Below are positions 8,160 to 17,808 of a DNA stretch of 64,000 nt, piece after piece. Under the pieces are notes generated by a model. It was not told the origin of the DNA. It ran no database searches and saw nothing but the letters and a program-made list of their open reading frames with translations. The DNA is taken from the NCBI RefSeq assembly GCF_003024155.1, contig NZ_CP028136.1:3162001-3226000 (forward strand). Direction: 5' to 3'. Each line of letters begins with the position of its first letter. Positions within the stretch are counted from its first letter, which is position 1. The position numbers and the translations under genes are program-made. This DNA is from Christiangramia fulva. GTDB taxonomy: Bacteria; Bacteroidota; Bacteroidia; Flavobacteriales; Flavobacteriaceae.

Positions 8160-8942
8160 TTAATCATTGAATTGTCGATATTTCGCCATAGCGAACATAT
8201 AAATTCCGTAGCAGATCAGGCCCAGTGCTACCAGTCCTAACAACCAGGGTCCATAAGAGGATTTCTGTAGAAAATCGAAAGCATCAGAAATGTTTTTAAT
8301 ATCGTTGGTATTGGAATGATAAGCCCCGCGAATGAAGATATAAGCCATAATTGCAAATACAACTCCACGTGCAATAATCCCAAGATAACCGGTATTTTTT
8401 ACAAGCTTTCTTCGCTTTTCTTCAGTGATGGATTTATAGTTAAATTTTCTCAGAAAGTTTTTCGAATAGGCTTTTTGAAATTTATGTATACTGAGCCCAA
8501 TCAAGGCAATACCAATAACTGCAAATACTACCACCCCCAAGCTTCCCGAAAGGAAACTGAGGTTATTGTTTCCTCCTCCCGAACTACCGGCATTGATGAG
8601 TTGCAAAACTGCATAGCCTGCCAAAGAAAGATAAATCAGTCCGCTTATAAAAAGCCCCACTCGTTTTATCTTTCCGTGTTCTGAATCGCCAATATGTTCA
8701 GGATCTTTAATAGACTGAAAGAATCTCCACCCAGCATAGCAAAGAAGGCCAAGTGCCAGCAGTATTAAAAGTGCATTTCCAAAAGGCTGTTTCTGAAGAA
8801 AATTCACAACTCCTGTTTTACCACTGGTTTGGCCGCCGCCCATGTTAAAAGCTGCCATAAAGGCGAGTATTCCGGTAATTGCGTATACGCCTCCTTTTGC
8901 GATATAGCCCACGCGAGCCATCTTTTGAATCTTAGAATCCAT
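8160..8942 (-). CDS. DUF1206 family membrane protein
   Basis: This 260-residue integral membrane protein has three copies of the two-helix DUF1206 unit. Copies begin at about residue 8 (ARVGYIAKGGVYAITGILAF), about 87 (KRVGLFISGLIYLSLAGYAV) and about 180 (KNTGYLGIIARGVVFAIMAY). Each pairs with a second helix ending in a G.-C/I-Y-G/A-x-x-M/F pattern, e.g. LALGLLCYAGWRFFQSIKD and GLVALGLICYGIYMFAMAKY. The family's function is unknown. Full length and an intact three-repeat layout suggest a working gene. It precedes the YqaE-type gene. Confidence 0.87.
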   Translation of the reverse strand: MDSKIQKMARVGYIAKGGVYAITGILAFMAAFNMGGGQTSGKTGVVNFLQKQPFGNALLILLALGLLCYAGWRFFQSIKDPEHIGDSEHGKIKRVGLFISGLIYLSLAGYAVLQLINAGSSGGGNNNLSFLSGSLGVVVFAVIGIALIGLSIHKFQKAYSKNFLRKFNYKSITEEKRRKLVKNTGYLGIIARGVVFAIMAYIFIRGAYHSNTNDIKNISDAFDFLQKSSYGPWLLGLVALGLICYGIYMFAMAKYRQFND

Positions 8943-9035
8943 ATTGGTATTGGTTGGTTATCTTTCTAAGATATGGGATAGCACAAATAAAACCTCGATC
9001 CTTATGAAAAATTTAATTGTTTGATTGGTAATAAG

Positions 9036-9653
9036 TTAAATCATTTTAAAAATTACCAGGGAATAGAGGTAAAAACGAGCAAACCTTAAGAGGGCAAAGA
9101 TGAGATAGCTCGAAAAGGAAAAACGAATAATCCCCGATGCAATGCTTGTCATTGAAAATGGAATAGGAAGTAAAGCCCCAACAATAATTAAGAAACCACC
9201 CCATTTTCGAGTATTTTTAATATGTTTTGCCAGCTTGTTTTCTAAAAGATCGTGAACTTTTTTCTGATGGGTAATTCCAATTCCTATAAAATAGGAAACG
9301 ATCCCGCCGGCATAAGAAGCAGCGGCGAGCAGCGTTAGATAGACAAAGGGAGCAGAAGATTTTCCCGCCCAGGCGATAAAAAGTTCGGGAGGAACAATTC
9401 CCAATAAAGATTCTGAAGTGAAAAAGATTCCCAATACCTGCCCGGGAGCAAACTTAGTGGTGATCACCTTCAGCATATCTTCAATATTGAGCACAAAATG
9501 ATCAACAATAAAGATTACCGCCAAAAAAAGCAGCAGGGGAATTGCCGCCTTTTTCAGGCTCTTAAATATAAAGCTGTAAAAGCCGGTATATTTATAATAT
9601 TGATGTAATAGCCGTATATGCGATTTCTTGCCGGACTTCGCTTTCTTTTTCAT
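9036..9653 (-). CDS. VTT-domain (DedA-related) membrane protein
   Basis: A 205-residue protein with a Lys-rich cytoplasmic N-terminus (MKKKAKSGKKSH), a first membrane span AAIPLLLFLAVIFIVDHFVL, and a VTT-type core. The core includes SESLLGIVPPELFIAWAG, ASYAGGIVSYFIGIGITH and the amphipathic GGFLIIVGALLPIPFSMTSI segment, the P-x-P motif of which is typical of YqaA/DedA relatives. DedA and VTT proteins are linked to flipping of lipids or undecaprenyl phosphate and to membrane homeostasis. A more exact role cannot be given from sequence. Confidence 0.78.
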   Translation of the reverse strand: MKKKAKSGKKSHIRLLHQYYKYTGFYSFIFKSLKKAAIPLLLFLAVIFIVDHFVLNIEDMLKVITTKFAPGQVLGIFFTSESLLGIVPPELFIAWAGKSSAPFVYLTLLAAASYAGGIVSYFIGIGITHQKKVHDLLENKLAKHIKNTRKWGGFLIIVGALLPIPFSMTSIASGIIRFSFSSYLIFALLRFARFYLYSLVIFKMI

Positions 9654-9716
9654 GACAATCTTCTATAGCAATAATGCCGAAATCCTTTCAGAATAAATAA
9701 ACGTAAAATGATTATT

Positions 9717-10100
9717 TTAGTAATCCTCTCCCGCGTATTCCTTTAAAGCTTTTATATACTCACGCAGTTCCATTTCATTGATTTTATTTGAATGATCTGC
9801 CATGAGTGATAACATGTATTCCAGGCTTTCCTGGCCTGTTACTTCTTCAGTTTCTTCCTGGTCTTCAATTTCCTCTTCATCTAAAGGCTCGTCATCGGGA
9901 ATTGGAATTTCAAAAGCCTCATTTTCCTGAATATGTTCGTAAGTCAGGCGAACGGCTTTTGCCAAAAGCGGAATGTTTTCTTCCACGACAAAATTTCTTA
10001 GTTCTTTAAGGTCTTCAACGAGCGTGTTGATAATAATCCCATTGCGCATCAGGTCGCGCTGAATCTTATTGAGTAACTTTTGTGCTTTTATATTTTCCAA
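9717..10100 (-). CDS. Acidic hypothetical protein, flavobacterial
   Basis: This 127-residue cytoplasmic protein is predicted to be mostly helical, with a highly acidic linker at about residues 66-88 (PIPDDEPLDEEEIEDQEETE). The N-terminal helix reads LLNKIQRDLMRNGIIINTLV and the C-terminal half LEYMLSLMADHSNKINEMEL. I do not recognise a named domain. The frame begins with TTG at 10100; an in-frame TGA lies seven codons upstream, and the first ATG is residue 18. A perfect Bacteroidota -7 box (TAACTTTG on the minus strand) at 10164-10171 supports expression and permits the TTG start. Confidence 0.65.
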   Translation of the reverse strand: MENIKAQKLLNKIQRDLMRNGIIINTLVEDLKELRNFVVEENIPLLAKAVRLTYEHIQENEAFEIPIPDDEPLDEEEIEDQEETEEVTGQESLEYMLSLMADHSNKINEMELREYIKALKEYAGEDY

Positions 10101-10303
10101 TGTGAAAATTAATTTAGGTCAGGGTTGTAATTCTGAAACAATTTCAGCTAATTTTTTTCAGGACAAAGTTAATTTTTTTGATAATCTATAAAAGGTTTTA
10201 CCGCGGTTTTATAAATCATTTAACCTTTAAAATTAACAGAATCTTAGAGCTTTTAATTTCAGCACGATAGTGGTCTTTAGTAGCTTTAAAAAAAATCAGA
10301 AAT

Positions 10304-11014
10304 ATGAGCAATAAAGAAAAAACCGCTCTGGTTACAGGCGGAAGTAAAGGAATTGGATATGGAGTTGCAAAAAGCCTGCTCCAAATGGGATATAAAGTTG
10401 GAATTACCAGCCGTTCTCAATCTGCAGCCGATAAAGCCGCCGAGAAATTATCAGATCATGGGGAAATCCTTGGTTTAGAAGCCGATGTTCGCGATTTCGA
10501 AAGTCAACGTGCGGCCGTGGAAAAACTCCTGGATCGCTGGGGCCGTTTGGATGTTCTTATAGCCAATGCCGGAATTGGGCATTTTGGTTCTATAGAAGAA
10601 CTTACCACTGAACAGTGGAAGGAAACCATCGACACCAATCTTACCGGGGTTTTCTACAGTATCAAGTCTTGTGTGGAGGCCTTAAAGAAATCTAAAGGCT
10701 ATATTATTACCATTTCCAGTCTTGCGGGAACCAACTTTTTTGCGGGTGGAGCCGCATACAATGCCAGCAAATTTGGCCTTACGGGATTCACACAGGCCGT
10801 GATGCTCGATCTTAGACAGGATGGAGTGAAAGTGAGCACCATCATGCCAGGTTCTGTGTCGACCTATTTCAACGATCATGAACCTTCAGATGAAGACAGC
10901 TGGAAAATCCAGATCGAAGATATTGGGGAACTTGTGACAGATTTGTTGAAAATGAATCCCAGAACTTTGCCAAGTAAAATTGAAGTGCGACCTTCACAAC
11001 CTCCCAAAAAATAA
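10304..11014 (+). CDS. Short-chain dehydrogenase/reductase (3-oxoacyl-ACP reductase-like)
   Basis: This 236-residue classical SDR is an NAD(P)H-dependent cytoplasmic oxidoreductase. It shows the cofactor motif TGGSKGIG (11-18), NAGIG after the fourth strand, and the catalytic Ser-Tyr-Lys set in ISSLAG and YNASK. The PGSV turn follows. Arg after strand 2 (GITSRSQ) suggests NADPH. The C-terminus (NPRTLPSKIEVRPSQPPKK) is typical of the FabG-like SDRs that are common in Bacteroidota. The substrate cannot be predicted. It stands alone between two leftward genes and its own terminator. Confidence 0.88.
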   Translation: MSNKEKTALVTGGSKGIGYGVAKSLLQMGYKVGITSRSQSAADKAAEKLSDHGEILGLEADVRDFESQRAAVEKLLDRWGRLDVLIANAGIGHFGSIEELTTEQWKETIDTNLTGVFYSIKSCVEALKKSKGYIITISSLAGTNFFAGGAAYNASKFGLTGFTQAVMLDLRQDGVKVSTIMPGSVSTYFNDHEPSDEDSWKIQIEDIGELVTDLLKMNPRTLPSKIEVRPSQPPKK

Positions 11015-11035
11015 AATTTTTATTTTATAGATTAC

Positions 11036-11065
11036 AAAAAGGAGTGTGTGGGCACTCCTTTTTTT
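11036..11065 (+). terminator. Intrinsic terminator after the SDR gene
   Basis: AAAAAGGAGTG pairs with CACTCCTTTTT around a six-base loop (TGTGGG), followed by a T tract to 11065. It lies 21 bases after the stop and is a textbook rho-independent terminator. Confidence 0.85.
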
Positions 11066-11133
11066 GTGAAATTAACCACTGAATTTTTCTGATCCTGCAA
11101 TTTGATTTAATTTAAGTTTTTCAAAAAAACCAA

Positions 11134-13383
11134 GTGACCGTTCAACTGAAAAATTATTACCGGGAATTTACCCGTTTTCTTAGGAGTACCGACTTTTCGA
11201 AGGCGTTGATCCTGAGCATTTCCATCGTGGTACCTATCAGTATCTTTTCAAGCCTGGGGAAGTTGGAAATTGGAGTCAGCCTGGCTATGGGATGTCTCTT
11301 AAGTTCTCCCAGTGATGTTACCGGTACTTATAAACACAAGAGCCTGGGAATCCTGACTGGTGCGCTTTTGGGAGGTTGTTCTTATGTAATTGCTAAATAT
11401 GCAGCAACAGGTTTGCTTTCGAGCCTGGTTATGCTTTTTCTTCTAATTTTTGCAATTTCCTACCTGGCGGTCTACGGATTTCGTGCTTCGCTCGTTTCTT
11501 TTGCCGGACTTTTAGCCGTAGTACTAAGTTTTGCCGGACTTTCGGCTTCTTCAATTGAAATTTGGCAAAAGGGTTTGCTTATCATTGGTGGAGGTATTTG
11601 GTACCTTTTACTAAGCTCGCTCTGGCATTTTATAAGGCCGAAGCGCGCCACTGAGCAGCTTCTTAGCGAAACCATGGAACTTACGGGTGAATATCTTCAG
11701 ATCAGGGTTAAATTATATAGAAACGCCGATCATTCCCAGCAACTTTCAAAGGAACTTTTGCAACTGCAGGTTGAATTAAATGAAAAGCACGAAAATTTAA
11801 GGGAATTACTTATAAGTTCAAGAAAATCGGGAGGAAATTCGGGTTATGCGCGTAAGAGGTTACTTGTATTTATTGATCTTGTGGATATTCTGGAACTGGC
11901 TATGGCGCACCCGCTTGATTATGAGAAAATGCATGAGCTTTTCAAGAACGACGAGGCAATTATTAATGATTTTGCTTCTTTCAGTGAGAAGCTGGCCTTG
12001 CAATTAATGCAAATTGCCACAGCTCTTTACAGAAAAAAAGATCTTCCGGTCCTCGAGCTTGATAAACTGCTGGGAGATCTGGAAAATAGCTTTAGGGAGT
12101 TTCGATCAAAAATTGATATTCCCGAGAGGAGGGAGTCTTTGCTTATGTTAAGGCATCTGCTGGATTATCAGCAGCAACAGGCAGAGCGAATCATCAATAT
12201 TGATCATGTGTTGCGTGATATTGCAAAAAAACCCAGGCCCGTCATGAGGGAAAAAGAAGCTCAGAAATTTTTGAGTACACAGGAATATGATGTGAAAACG
12301 CTGTTAAGCAACTTCAATTTTCAGTCACCGTTTTTCAGACATTCGCTGCGTTTAAGCCTTATAATGATCATAGGTTTCCTGGCAGGCTTCTATTTTTCCA
12401 TTCAGAATTCGTATTGGATACTCCTTACCATTGTAGTGATCATGAGGCCAAATTACGGACTCACCAAACAAAGAACCCGAAAACGAATCATTGGAACTTT
12501 GATTGGCGGTGCACTGGCAGTGGGAATCCTTTTTCTTACACAAAACACTACTGTGTATGCCATCCTGGCCCTTGTAACTTTAACGCTGGCCTTTTCCCTT
12601 ATTCAGAAAAACTATACTACTGCGGCCATTTTTATTACCCTTAGTATTGTGTTTATCTATGCACTTTTGAAACCTGATGTACTGAAAGTGATAAAATTCA
12701 GAGTTTTGGATACTTTGGTAGGAGCCGCCCTTGCTGCGGCAGGAAATTTTTTCTTCTGGCCGAAATGGGAAAAACAGGAACTTCCTGGAAATATCGCTGC
12801 TTCGCTTCAGGCAAATCTTGAGTATTTCAGGGAAATCAGTAGCTTTTATCAGCTAAAAGGTAAACTTCCCACTTCTTACAAACTTTCTCGAAAACAGGCC
12901 TTTTTGAAGATTGGCGACCTGAATGGAGCATTTCAACGTATGGCACAGGAACCTAAGGCTCAGAAGCAGCAGCTTGCTCTTTTTTACGAGATTGTTAGCA
13001 TTAATCAAACATTTCTTTCGGTTTTGGCCTCGCTGGGAACTTATATCAGGACCCATCCCACCACTAAAGCTTCATCAGCTTTTAAAGATTATACTGAAAA
13101 TATTATTGATAATTTGGAAACTGCCTTAAACTACTTGCAGGATCCTTCCGCAGAAAAAAGCGAGAAAAGCTTTAAACGATCGCCAGAAGAAGGTCTGGAA
13201 GAAAAATATGAAAAGCTTGTAAATTACAGGAATTCCGAAATTTCACAGGGAAAACTTGATATAGATCCGAAGGTTCGGGAAGAATTACAGGAAGCGCACC
13301 TGGTGACGCGACAATTAAAGTGGCTTGGTGAATTATCGGTCTTAATTAAAAAGAATTGTATAAAAATCATTGAAAATAAATGA
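11134..13383 (+). CDS. FUSC family transporter-like membrane protein (YccS/YhfK type)
   Basis: A 749-residue protein with two hydrophobic halves separated by a long helical cytoplasmic region (about residues 175-390). The N-terminal half has some six membrane segments. The C-terminal FUSC-like half starts near residue 395: FRHSLRLSLIMIIGFLAGFY, SYWILLTIVVIMRPNYGLTK with the conserved RPNYG, and RTRKRIIGTLIGGALAVGIL. YccS/YhfK and aromatic-acid efflux proteins share this layout, so efflux of an organic acid is possible but unproven. The start is GTG: an in-frame TAA lies seven codons upstream and no ATG occurs before the membrane core, so GTG is nearly forced. The stop overlaps the next start (ATGA), showing translational coupling. 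Confidence 0.85.
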   Translation: MTVQLKNYYREFTRFLRSTDFSKALILSISIVVPISIFSSLGKLEIGVSLAMGCLLSSPSDVTGTYKHKSLGILTGALLGGCSYVIAKYAATGLLSSLVMLFLLIFAISYLAVYGFRASLVSFAGLLAVVLSFAGLSASSIEIWQKGLLIIGGGIWYLLLSSLWHFIRPKRATEQLLSETMELTGEYLQIRVKLYRNADHSQQLSKELLQLQVELNEKHENLRELLISSRKSGGNSGYARKRLLVFIDLVDILELAMAHPLDYEKMHELFKNDEAIINDFASFSEKLALQLMQIATALYRKKDLPVLELDKLLGDLENSFREFRSKIDIPERRESLLMLRHLLDYQQQQAERIINIDHVLRDIAKKPRPVMREKEAQKFLSTQEYDVKTLLSNFNFQSPFFRHSLRLSLIMIIGFLAGFYFSIQNSYWILLTIVVIMRPNYGLTKQRTRKRIIGTLIGGALAVGILFLTQNTTVYAILALVTLTLAFSLIQKNYTTAAIFITLSIVFIYALLKPDVLKVIKFRVLDTLVGAALAAAGNFFFWPKWEKQELPGNIAASLQANLEYFREISSFYQLKGKLPTSYKLSRKQAFLKIGDLNGAFQRMAQEPKAQKQQLALFYEIVSINQTFLSVLASLGTYIRTHPTTKASSAFKDYTENIIDNLETALNYLQDPSAEKSEKSFKRSPEEGLEEKYEKLVNYRNSEISQGKLDIDPKVREELQEAHLVTRQLKWLGELSVLIKKNCIKIIENK

Positions 13384-13892
13384 GCAAAAGAGCTTTTAAA
13401 AAATATCTAAAATCTTTAAAAAAGAAAGACCTTGAAGACCAGTTAACCGATCTTTATGAGAGATTTCCGGAAGTAAAAACTTTCTACGATTTTGTTTTTA
13501 ATCCGCAGGAAGAAAAGCTGGTTCGGGAAGCGAAAGCAAAAATATCAAAAGAATATTTTCCGAAAAACAGGCGTAAAGCCAAGGGGAGACGATCAGTGGC
13601 ACATAAATACATTCGGCATTTTTTAAAATTGGAAATGGAACCTCATGCCTTGGCCGATTTGATGCTTTACAATATTGAGATTGCCCAGGCTTTCGCCGAG
13701 GAAAAAGATAAAATAACCCCGGCTTTCGAAAAAAGTATGTTTAATTCTTTTGAACAGGCGACCGAATTTATCATTTCAAATGGAATTGTTTCTGAATTTG
13801 CAGAAAGGATCCATAGAATTACTGAGGCAACTCTAAGGCAAAACTGGGGAATTTCCTATAAATTTGAGAAATTGAATGACCGATTCCTTTGA
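13380..13892 (+). CDS. DUF6155 family protein
   Basis: A 170-residue soluble, basic protein. MSKRAFKKYLKSLKKKDLED followed by QLTDLYERFPEVKTFYDFVF and NPQEEKLVREAKAKISKEYF is, from memory, the pattern of DUF6155 proteins, a Bacteroidota family of unknown role. No catalytic motif is visible and the fold looks all-helical. Its ATG overlaps the stop of the FUSC gene by four bases, and a T9SS cargo gene starts three bases after its stop, so the three genes are probably one operon. Confidence 0.7.
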   Translation: MSKRAFKKYLKSLKKKDLEDQLTDLYERFPEVKTFYDFVFNPQEEKLVREAKAKISKEYFPKNRRKAKGRRSVAHKYIRHFLKLEMEPHALADLMLYNIEIAQAFAEEKDKITPAFEKSMFNSFEQATEFIISNGIVSEFAERIHRITEATLRQNWGISYKFEKLNDRFL

Positions 13893-13895
13893 ATC

Positions 13896-15773
13896 ATGAA
13901 GAAATTCCTGGCTGCGGCCGCTCTTTTACTTTTTTATATCCAGGCTCAGGCACAATTAGGTTTTTGCACAGGAAGTAAGGGAGATCCTATTTTTCATGAA
14001 GATTTTGGCTCTGGAACGGGTACAGGGCCTCCTTTAGCACCGGGAATCACTAATTATACCTTTATTTCAGAAGATCCTCAGGACGGGCAATACACCATTG
14101 CTGATGATATAGGAAATGTCATTACTTCCTGGCATCAAAATCTTCCAAATGAAACTCTTTCTAATGGAAGGGCCCTTATTGTAAATGCCGATTATACTGC
14201 AGGATTATTTTACAAGACCAGCATCTCCGGCCTTTGCGAAAATACCACCTATGAATTTTCAGCATTTCTCATCAATATTTATAACAGAGCCAGCCAGGTT
14301 TGTGAAAATGGCGGAATCCCCATAAATGTACGTTTTGAGATTTGGGATGAATCAGGTACGGTCTTGTTGAATGGTGGAAATACAGGAGATATTACTTCAA
14401 CAAATTCGCCTAAATGGGACCGCTATGCGCTAACTTTCCGGTCTGAACCGGGACAGGGATCGGTTATTTTAAAAATGTTCAATAATGGCGCGGGGGGCTG
14501 CGGAAATGATCTTGCCATAGATGATATTATTTTCCGTTCCTGTGGAGATCTTACCACTGTTGAAACCACCGATGGTTCTACAGGAATTTATGCAGTTTGC
14601 GAGGAGAACGCACCCGTGAACATCAATCTTGTTGCCAGCCCAGATAACAGTGTTTACGACGAACATTATTTTCAATGGCAAAAAAGTCCGGATGCAAATT
14701 CGTGGACAGACATTCCGGGGGCAAATAGTCAAAATTATAATACGGGAAATATCAATTCTACTACTTATTACCGCGTAAAAGTAGCCGAAGACCAGGTAAA
14801 TCTTTCCAGCAATGTATGCAGTTCTGCTTCAGAATTCTTTGAATTAAAAATTGTACAATTACCGGATGCACCGCAAAGCAACGGAAATCTTCAAATTTGT
14901 GAAGGTGATCCCATTCCTGCTCTGAGCGTAGATGTTCCTGATGGGATAGAAGTGAACTGGTATGATTCGTCTTCGGGTGGAAACCTGCTGAAGGAAAATA
15001 GCCTTTCCTATACTCCGCCTGATGAAGGAACTTTTTATGCTGAAGCAAAAGCAGCCGGTTATAATTGCAAATTAAGTCCGCGCACTGCCATTTCACTCAC
15101 CATAAATGAGGTCCCGTCGACCAGTGATGAATATTTGCAGCTCTGTCCCGGTTCTTCACAAATACTTGATGCTGGCTTGACGGGTATGGATTATGCATGG
15201 AATACCGGACAAAATTCCAGGACGATCAGCATTAATTCTTCTGGTACTTTTACTGTTAAGATCACCAATGCCTGGGGTTGCTCTGCAGAAAAAGTTTTCA
15301 CTGTTGAAATGGCAGCAAATTCTACAATTTCTGAAGTGGTTTCTGAAGAAGAAAAGGTCATCATCCTAACAAAGGAAGAAGGGAAATTACTGTATTCCCT
15401 GGATGGATTGAATTATCAGTCTTCAAATATATTTCCTTCGGTTCCCGGAGGTGTATATACTGCTTATGTAAAAGATCTGGCAGATTGCCAGGTGAGCACG
15501 ATGGAGTTTCCTCATATAGTTTTTCCGAAATATATCACGCCCAATAATGATGGTTATCACGATACTTTCAGGCTAAACGGAATTGAATATTTTGAAAAAT
15601 CTGAAGTTTTGATCTTCGATCGCTACGGAAAATTACTTTCATCCGGAAGAGGTCCCGGTTTTTCCTGGAGCGGAAATTTCAATGGAGCGAAAATGCCCTC
15701 CGGTGATTATTGGTATTTAGTGCGGATTCTTGATTATCCCGATAAAAAAGGTCATTTTTCACTTATTCGCTGA
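13896..15773 (+). CDS. Secreted protein with type B T9SS C-terminal sorting domain
   Basis: A 625-residue exported protein. The signal peptide is KKFLAAAALLLFYIQAQAQ. A carbohydrate-binding-like N-terminal domain follows (about residues 22-215, with DPIFHEDFGSGTGTGPP and paired cysteines, ending LAIDDIIFRSCG). Ig-like repeats come next (CEENAPVNINLVAS..., ICEGDPIPALSVDVPDG). The last ~85 residues are the gliding-type sorting domain: PKYITPNNDGYHDTFRL, VLIFDRYGKLL, and PSGDYWYLVRI. Such domains direct export through the type IX machine and release or attachment at the cell surface. The ligand is unknown. It closes the FUSC-DUF6155 operon and is convergent with the next gene, with no base between the stops. 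Confidence 0.88.
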   Translation: MKKFLAAAALLLFYIQAQAQLGFCTGSKGDPIFHEDFGSGTGTGPPLAPGITNYTFISEDPQDGQYTIADDIGNVITSWHQNLPNETLSNGRALIVNADYTAGLFYKTSISGLCENTTYEFSAFLINIYNRASQVCENGGIPINVRFEIWDESGTVLLNGGNTGDITSTNSPKWDRYALTFRSEPGQGSVILKMFNNGAGGCGNDLAIDDIIFRSCGDLTTVETTDGSTGIYAVCEENAPVNINLVASPDNSVYDEHYFQWQKSPDANSWTDIPGANSQNYNTGNINSTTYYRVKVAEDQVNLSSNVCSSASEFFELKIVQLPDAPQSNGNLQICEGDPIPALSVDVPDGIEVNWYDSSSGGNLLKENSLSYTPPDEGTFYAEAKAAGYNCKLSPRTAISLTINEVPSTSDEYLQLCPGSSQILDAGLTGMDYAWNTGQNSRTISINSSGTFTVKITNAWGCSAEKVFTVEMAANSTISEVVSEEEKVIILTKEEGKLLYSLDGLNYQSSNIFPSVPGGVYTAYVKDLADCQVSTMEFPHIVFPKYITPNNDGYHDTFRLNGIEYFEKSEVLIFDRYGKLLSSGRGPGFSWSGNFNGAKMPSGDYWYLVRILDYPDKKGHFSLIR

Positions 15774-16517
15774 TTAGTTCTCCAGGATCTTTATGGCAGG
15801 TTTCCCGTTAACGTTGATAAGGACAATGATATAGGCTTTCTGAGATTGAAAATTGAATTTTTTTTCAATGAAAGGCCTTGGCGCATTTCCCAGGTAAACT
15901 TCAATTGTTTTTTCGCCAGACTTGATTTGTTTTATCAAAACTGGTTTCGCATAAGAAAGTTTACTGGCAATATTAGTAGTCTTTTTGCCTTCTCTCAATT
16001 TCAGATTAATAGGAGTGACACCGGCAGCGGCGTGGAAAACCCTTATTGCAGTAGCACCTTTTTTCAGCTTAAACTTATCGCGGAAGGTCATTATTCCAGG
16101 AAGGAAGCCATTTTTTGTATAATTTTCAGAACCTTCAAAGATATAGTGCATTTTGTGGGTGAAAGTTTCTTCATTTTTCCGGGAAGAGTAAGAAGGAATT
16201 CCATAAATGACCTGAGTATATTTTTCTGCACTCGCGAGTCCGAAGGTTTTTTTCAGAAGTTCATCTTCATTTGATGCAACAATTATAGAATATTTGTGGG
16301 AAGGCAATTGTTTATAAGCTGTGACTTCATTTGAATGAATATCTAATTTTAATGAATTTGAATTAGCCTTCTTTTGGTCAAAACTTATCTGAAGCTCCTG
16401 TGGTGTTGCATTTAAAACTTTGATTTCGGCAGGCTGATTTTGACATTGTGCATTAAACCCGGCTATCATCAAAATGACAGAACTCAAGAGACGAAGAAAT
16501 ATTTTATTAAGGATCAT
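15774..16517 (-). CDS. Secreted DUF4397-like protein
   Basis: About 247 residues with a signal peptide (FLRLLSSVILMIAGFNAQCQ). The C-terminal half, GATAIRVFHAAAGVTPINLK and SYAKPVLIKQIKSGEKTIEV, resembles the DUF4397 beta-rich domain (R-V-x-H-A-x-x-x-x-P-x-x-x), though it is divergent. The longest frame starts at 16529 inside the upstream gene; I prefer the ATG at 16517, one base after that gene's stop, because it leaves a shorter signal peptide. A transcript shared with the APC permease is likely. The function is unknown, and the protein is probably periplasmic or outer-membrane exposed. Confidence 0.65.
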   Translation of the reverse strand: MILNKIFLRLLSSVILMIAGFNAQCQNQPAEIKVLNATPQELQISFDQKKANSNSLKLDIHSNEVTAYKQLPSHKYSIIVASNEDELLKKTFGLASAEKYTQVIYGIPSYSSRKNEETFTHKMHYIFEGSENYTKNGFLPGIMTFRDKFKLKKGATAIRVFHAAAGVTPINLKLREGKKTTNIASKLSYAKPVLIKQIKSGEKTIEVYLGNAPRPFIEKKFNFQSQKAYIIVLINVNGKPAIKILEN

Positions 16518-16518
16518 T

Positions 16519-17808
16519 TCAATTGTCATTTTTAGATTTTTTAGACGAGAATCGTTTCATCAGAGCCGGACGACCTAATATGATCAGAAATGCAAGGAAT
16601 AGTAGAATTCCCAGCTGAATAGGTGCTACGGTCATTAATCGAAGTAATAATACGATCAAAACCACTGCTCCGATAGAAATTCCCAGCCAGGCGATCCATT
16701 TCCAGCCTTTTTTGATATAACGCAGAGCTATGATATTTACAATACCAAAAGTGATTAGAAAGATCATACTGGCGGCTTCCACAAGCGATGATAATTTACC
16801 TATAACGGCAAGAACCGTAGACATGATCCCAAGAAGTATTATTGCACGATAGGGAACATTATTATGGGTCTTTTTAAAGAAGGGTGGAAGCTCATTGTCA
16901 TCGGCTACTCGTTTAGAAAGATTGGAACTGGAAAATAGTGTGGAATTTATGGCCGCTGCGGTGGCAAAGACCGCCGCAAGGGTCATTATAACCAAGCCGG
17001 GAGTTCCAAGCACACTTTGCGCGGCTACTGAAAGGGAAACCTGTTTTTGTGAAATTATTGCTAGGGCCCCTGCAAGCATAACCGCACCAATGGCTACGGC
17101 AGCATAGATAAGAATAACGAAAAAGACAGCAAGCATAATGGTTGGTTTGAGAATCTTTTTCGGATTTTTGATCTCATCGTATTCATAGGTGAGCAGTTGA
17201 AAACCCTCATAGGCCATAAATATACTCGCTGCTCCTATAGGTGCACTCCACCATGCCCGTGGTTCAATTCCCGAAACCAGTTTAACGGTATCCCAGTGTA
17301 AAAAGCCTATAACGGCCAATCCGATAAGCGCGATAAGATTAAGGCTAACAATTGCTATTTCAACCTTTTTGGTTTTTGTAACCCCAGCAAGGTTCAAACT
17401 AATAAGAGCAGCCATGATCCCAACAGCACATAGACGGCTGATCATTGGCGACCCATTGAATGAAAAAGAAAGATAATGTCCGAAAGCAAAGGCATATACG
17501 GCCATTGTTAAAACATAGCCCATTAATAACAACCAGGAAAGACTACCGGCGATCCCTTCTTTATTTATTTCCCTTAAAAAAGTAAAAGCGCCACCACTTT
17601 CTTTATAATGATTGGCAAGTACGACGTAAGAATAGGCGCTGGAAGCTGCAATAATTCCGCTAATTACGAAACTAAGCCACGCCCATTGCCCGGAAACTGC
17701 CACCACGACTCCGAGGGCAGTATAGATACCTCCTCCTACCATTCCGCCGGCTGCAAGCGCCCAGACTGCCGGCCAGCCTAGCGAGCCGGAAGAGTTATTT
17801 TTCCCCAT
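16519..17808 (-). CDS. APC superfamily amino-acid/polyamine permease
   Basis: A 429-residue inner-membrane protein with about twelve helices. The first carries the APC signature GGMVGGGIYTALGVVVAVSG (unwound Gly-rich helix), and SYVVLANHYKESGGAFTFLR is the conserved helix 2-3 segment. IFMAYEGFQLLTYEYDEIKN corresponds to the substrate-site helix 6. Such carriers exchange or take up amino acids or amines with protons; the substrate is not evident. The following secreted DUF4397-like gene starts one base after its stop. Confidence 0.88.
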   Translation of the reverse strand: MGKNNSSGSLGWPAVWALAAGGMVGGGIYTALGVVVAVSGQWAWLSFVISGIIAASSAYSYVVLANHYKESGGAFTFLREINKEGIAGSLSWLLLMGYVLTMAVYAFAFGHYLSFSFNGSPMISRLCAVGIMAALISLNLAGVTKTKKVEIAIVSLNLIALIGLAVIGFLHWDTVKLVSGIEPRAWWSAPIGAASIFMAYEGFQLLTYEYDEIKNPKKILKPTIMLAVFFVILIYAAVAIGAVMLAGALAIISQKQVSLSVAAQSVLGTPGLVIMTLAAVFATAAAINSTLFSSSNLSKRVADDNELPPFFKKTHNNVPYRAIILLGIMSTVLAVIGKLSSLVEAASMIFLITFGIVNIIALRYIKKGWKWIAWLGISIGAVVLIVLLLRLMTVAPIQLGILLFLAFLIILGRPALMKRFSSKKSKNDN

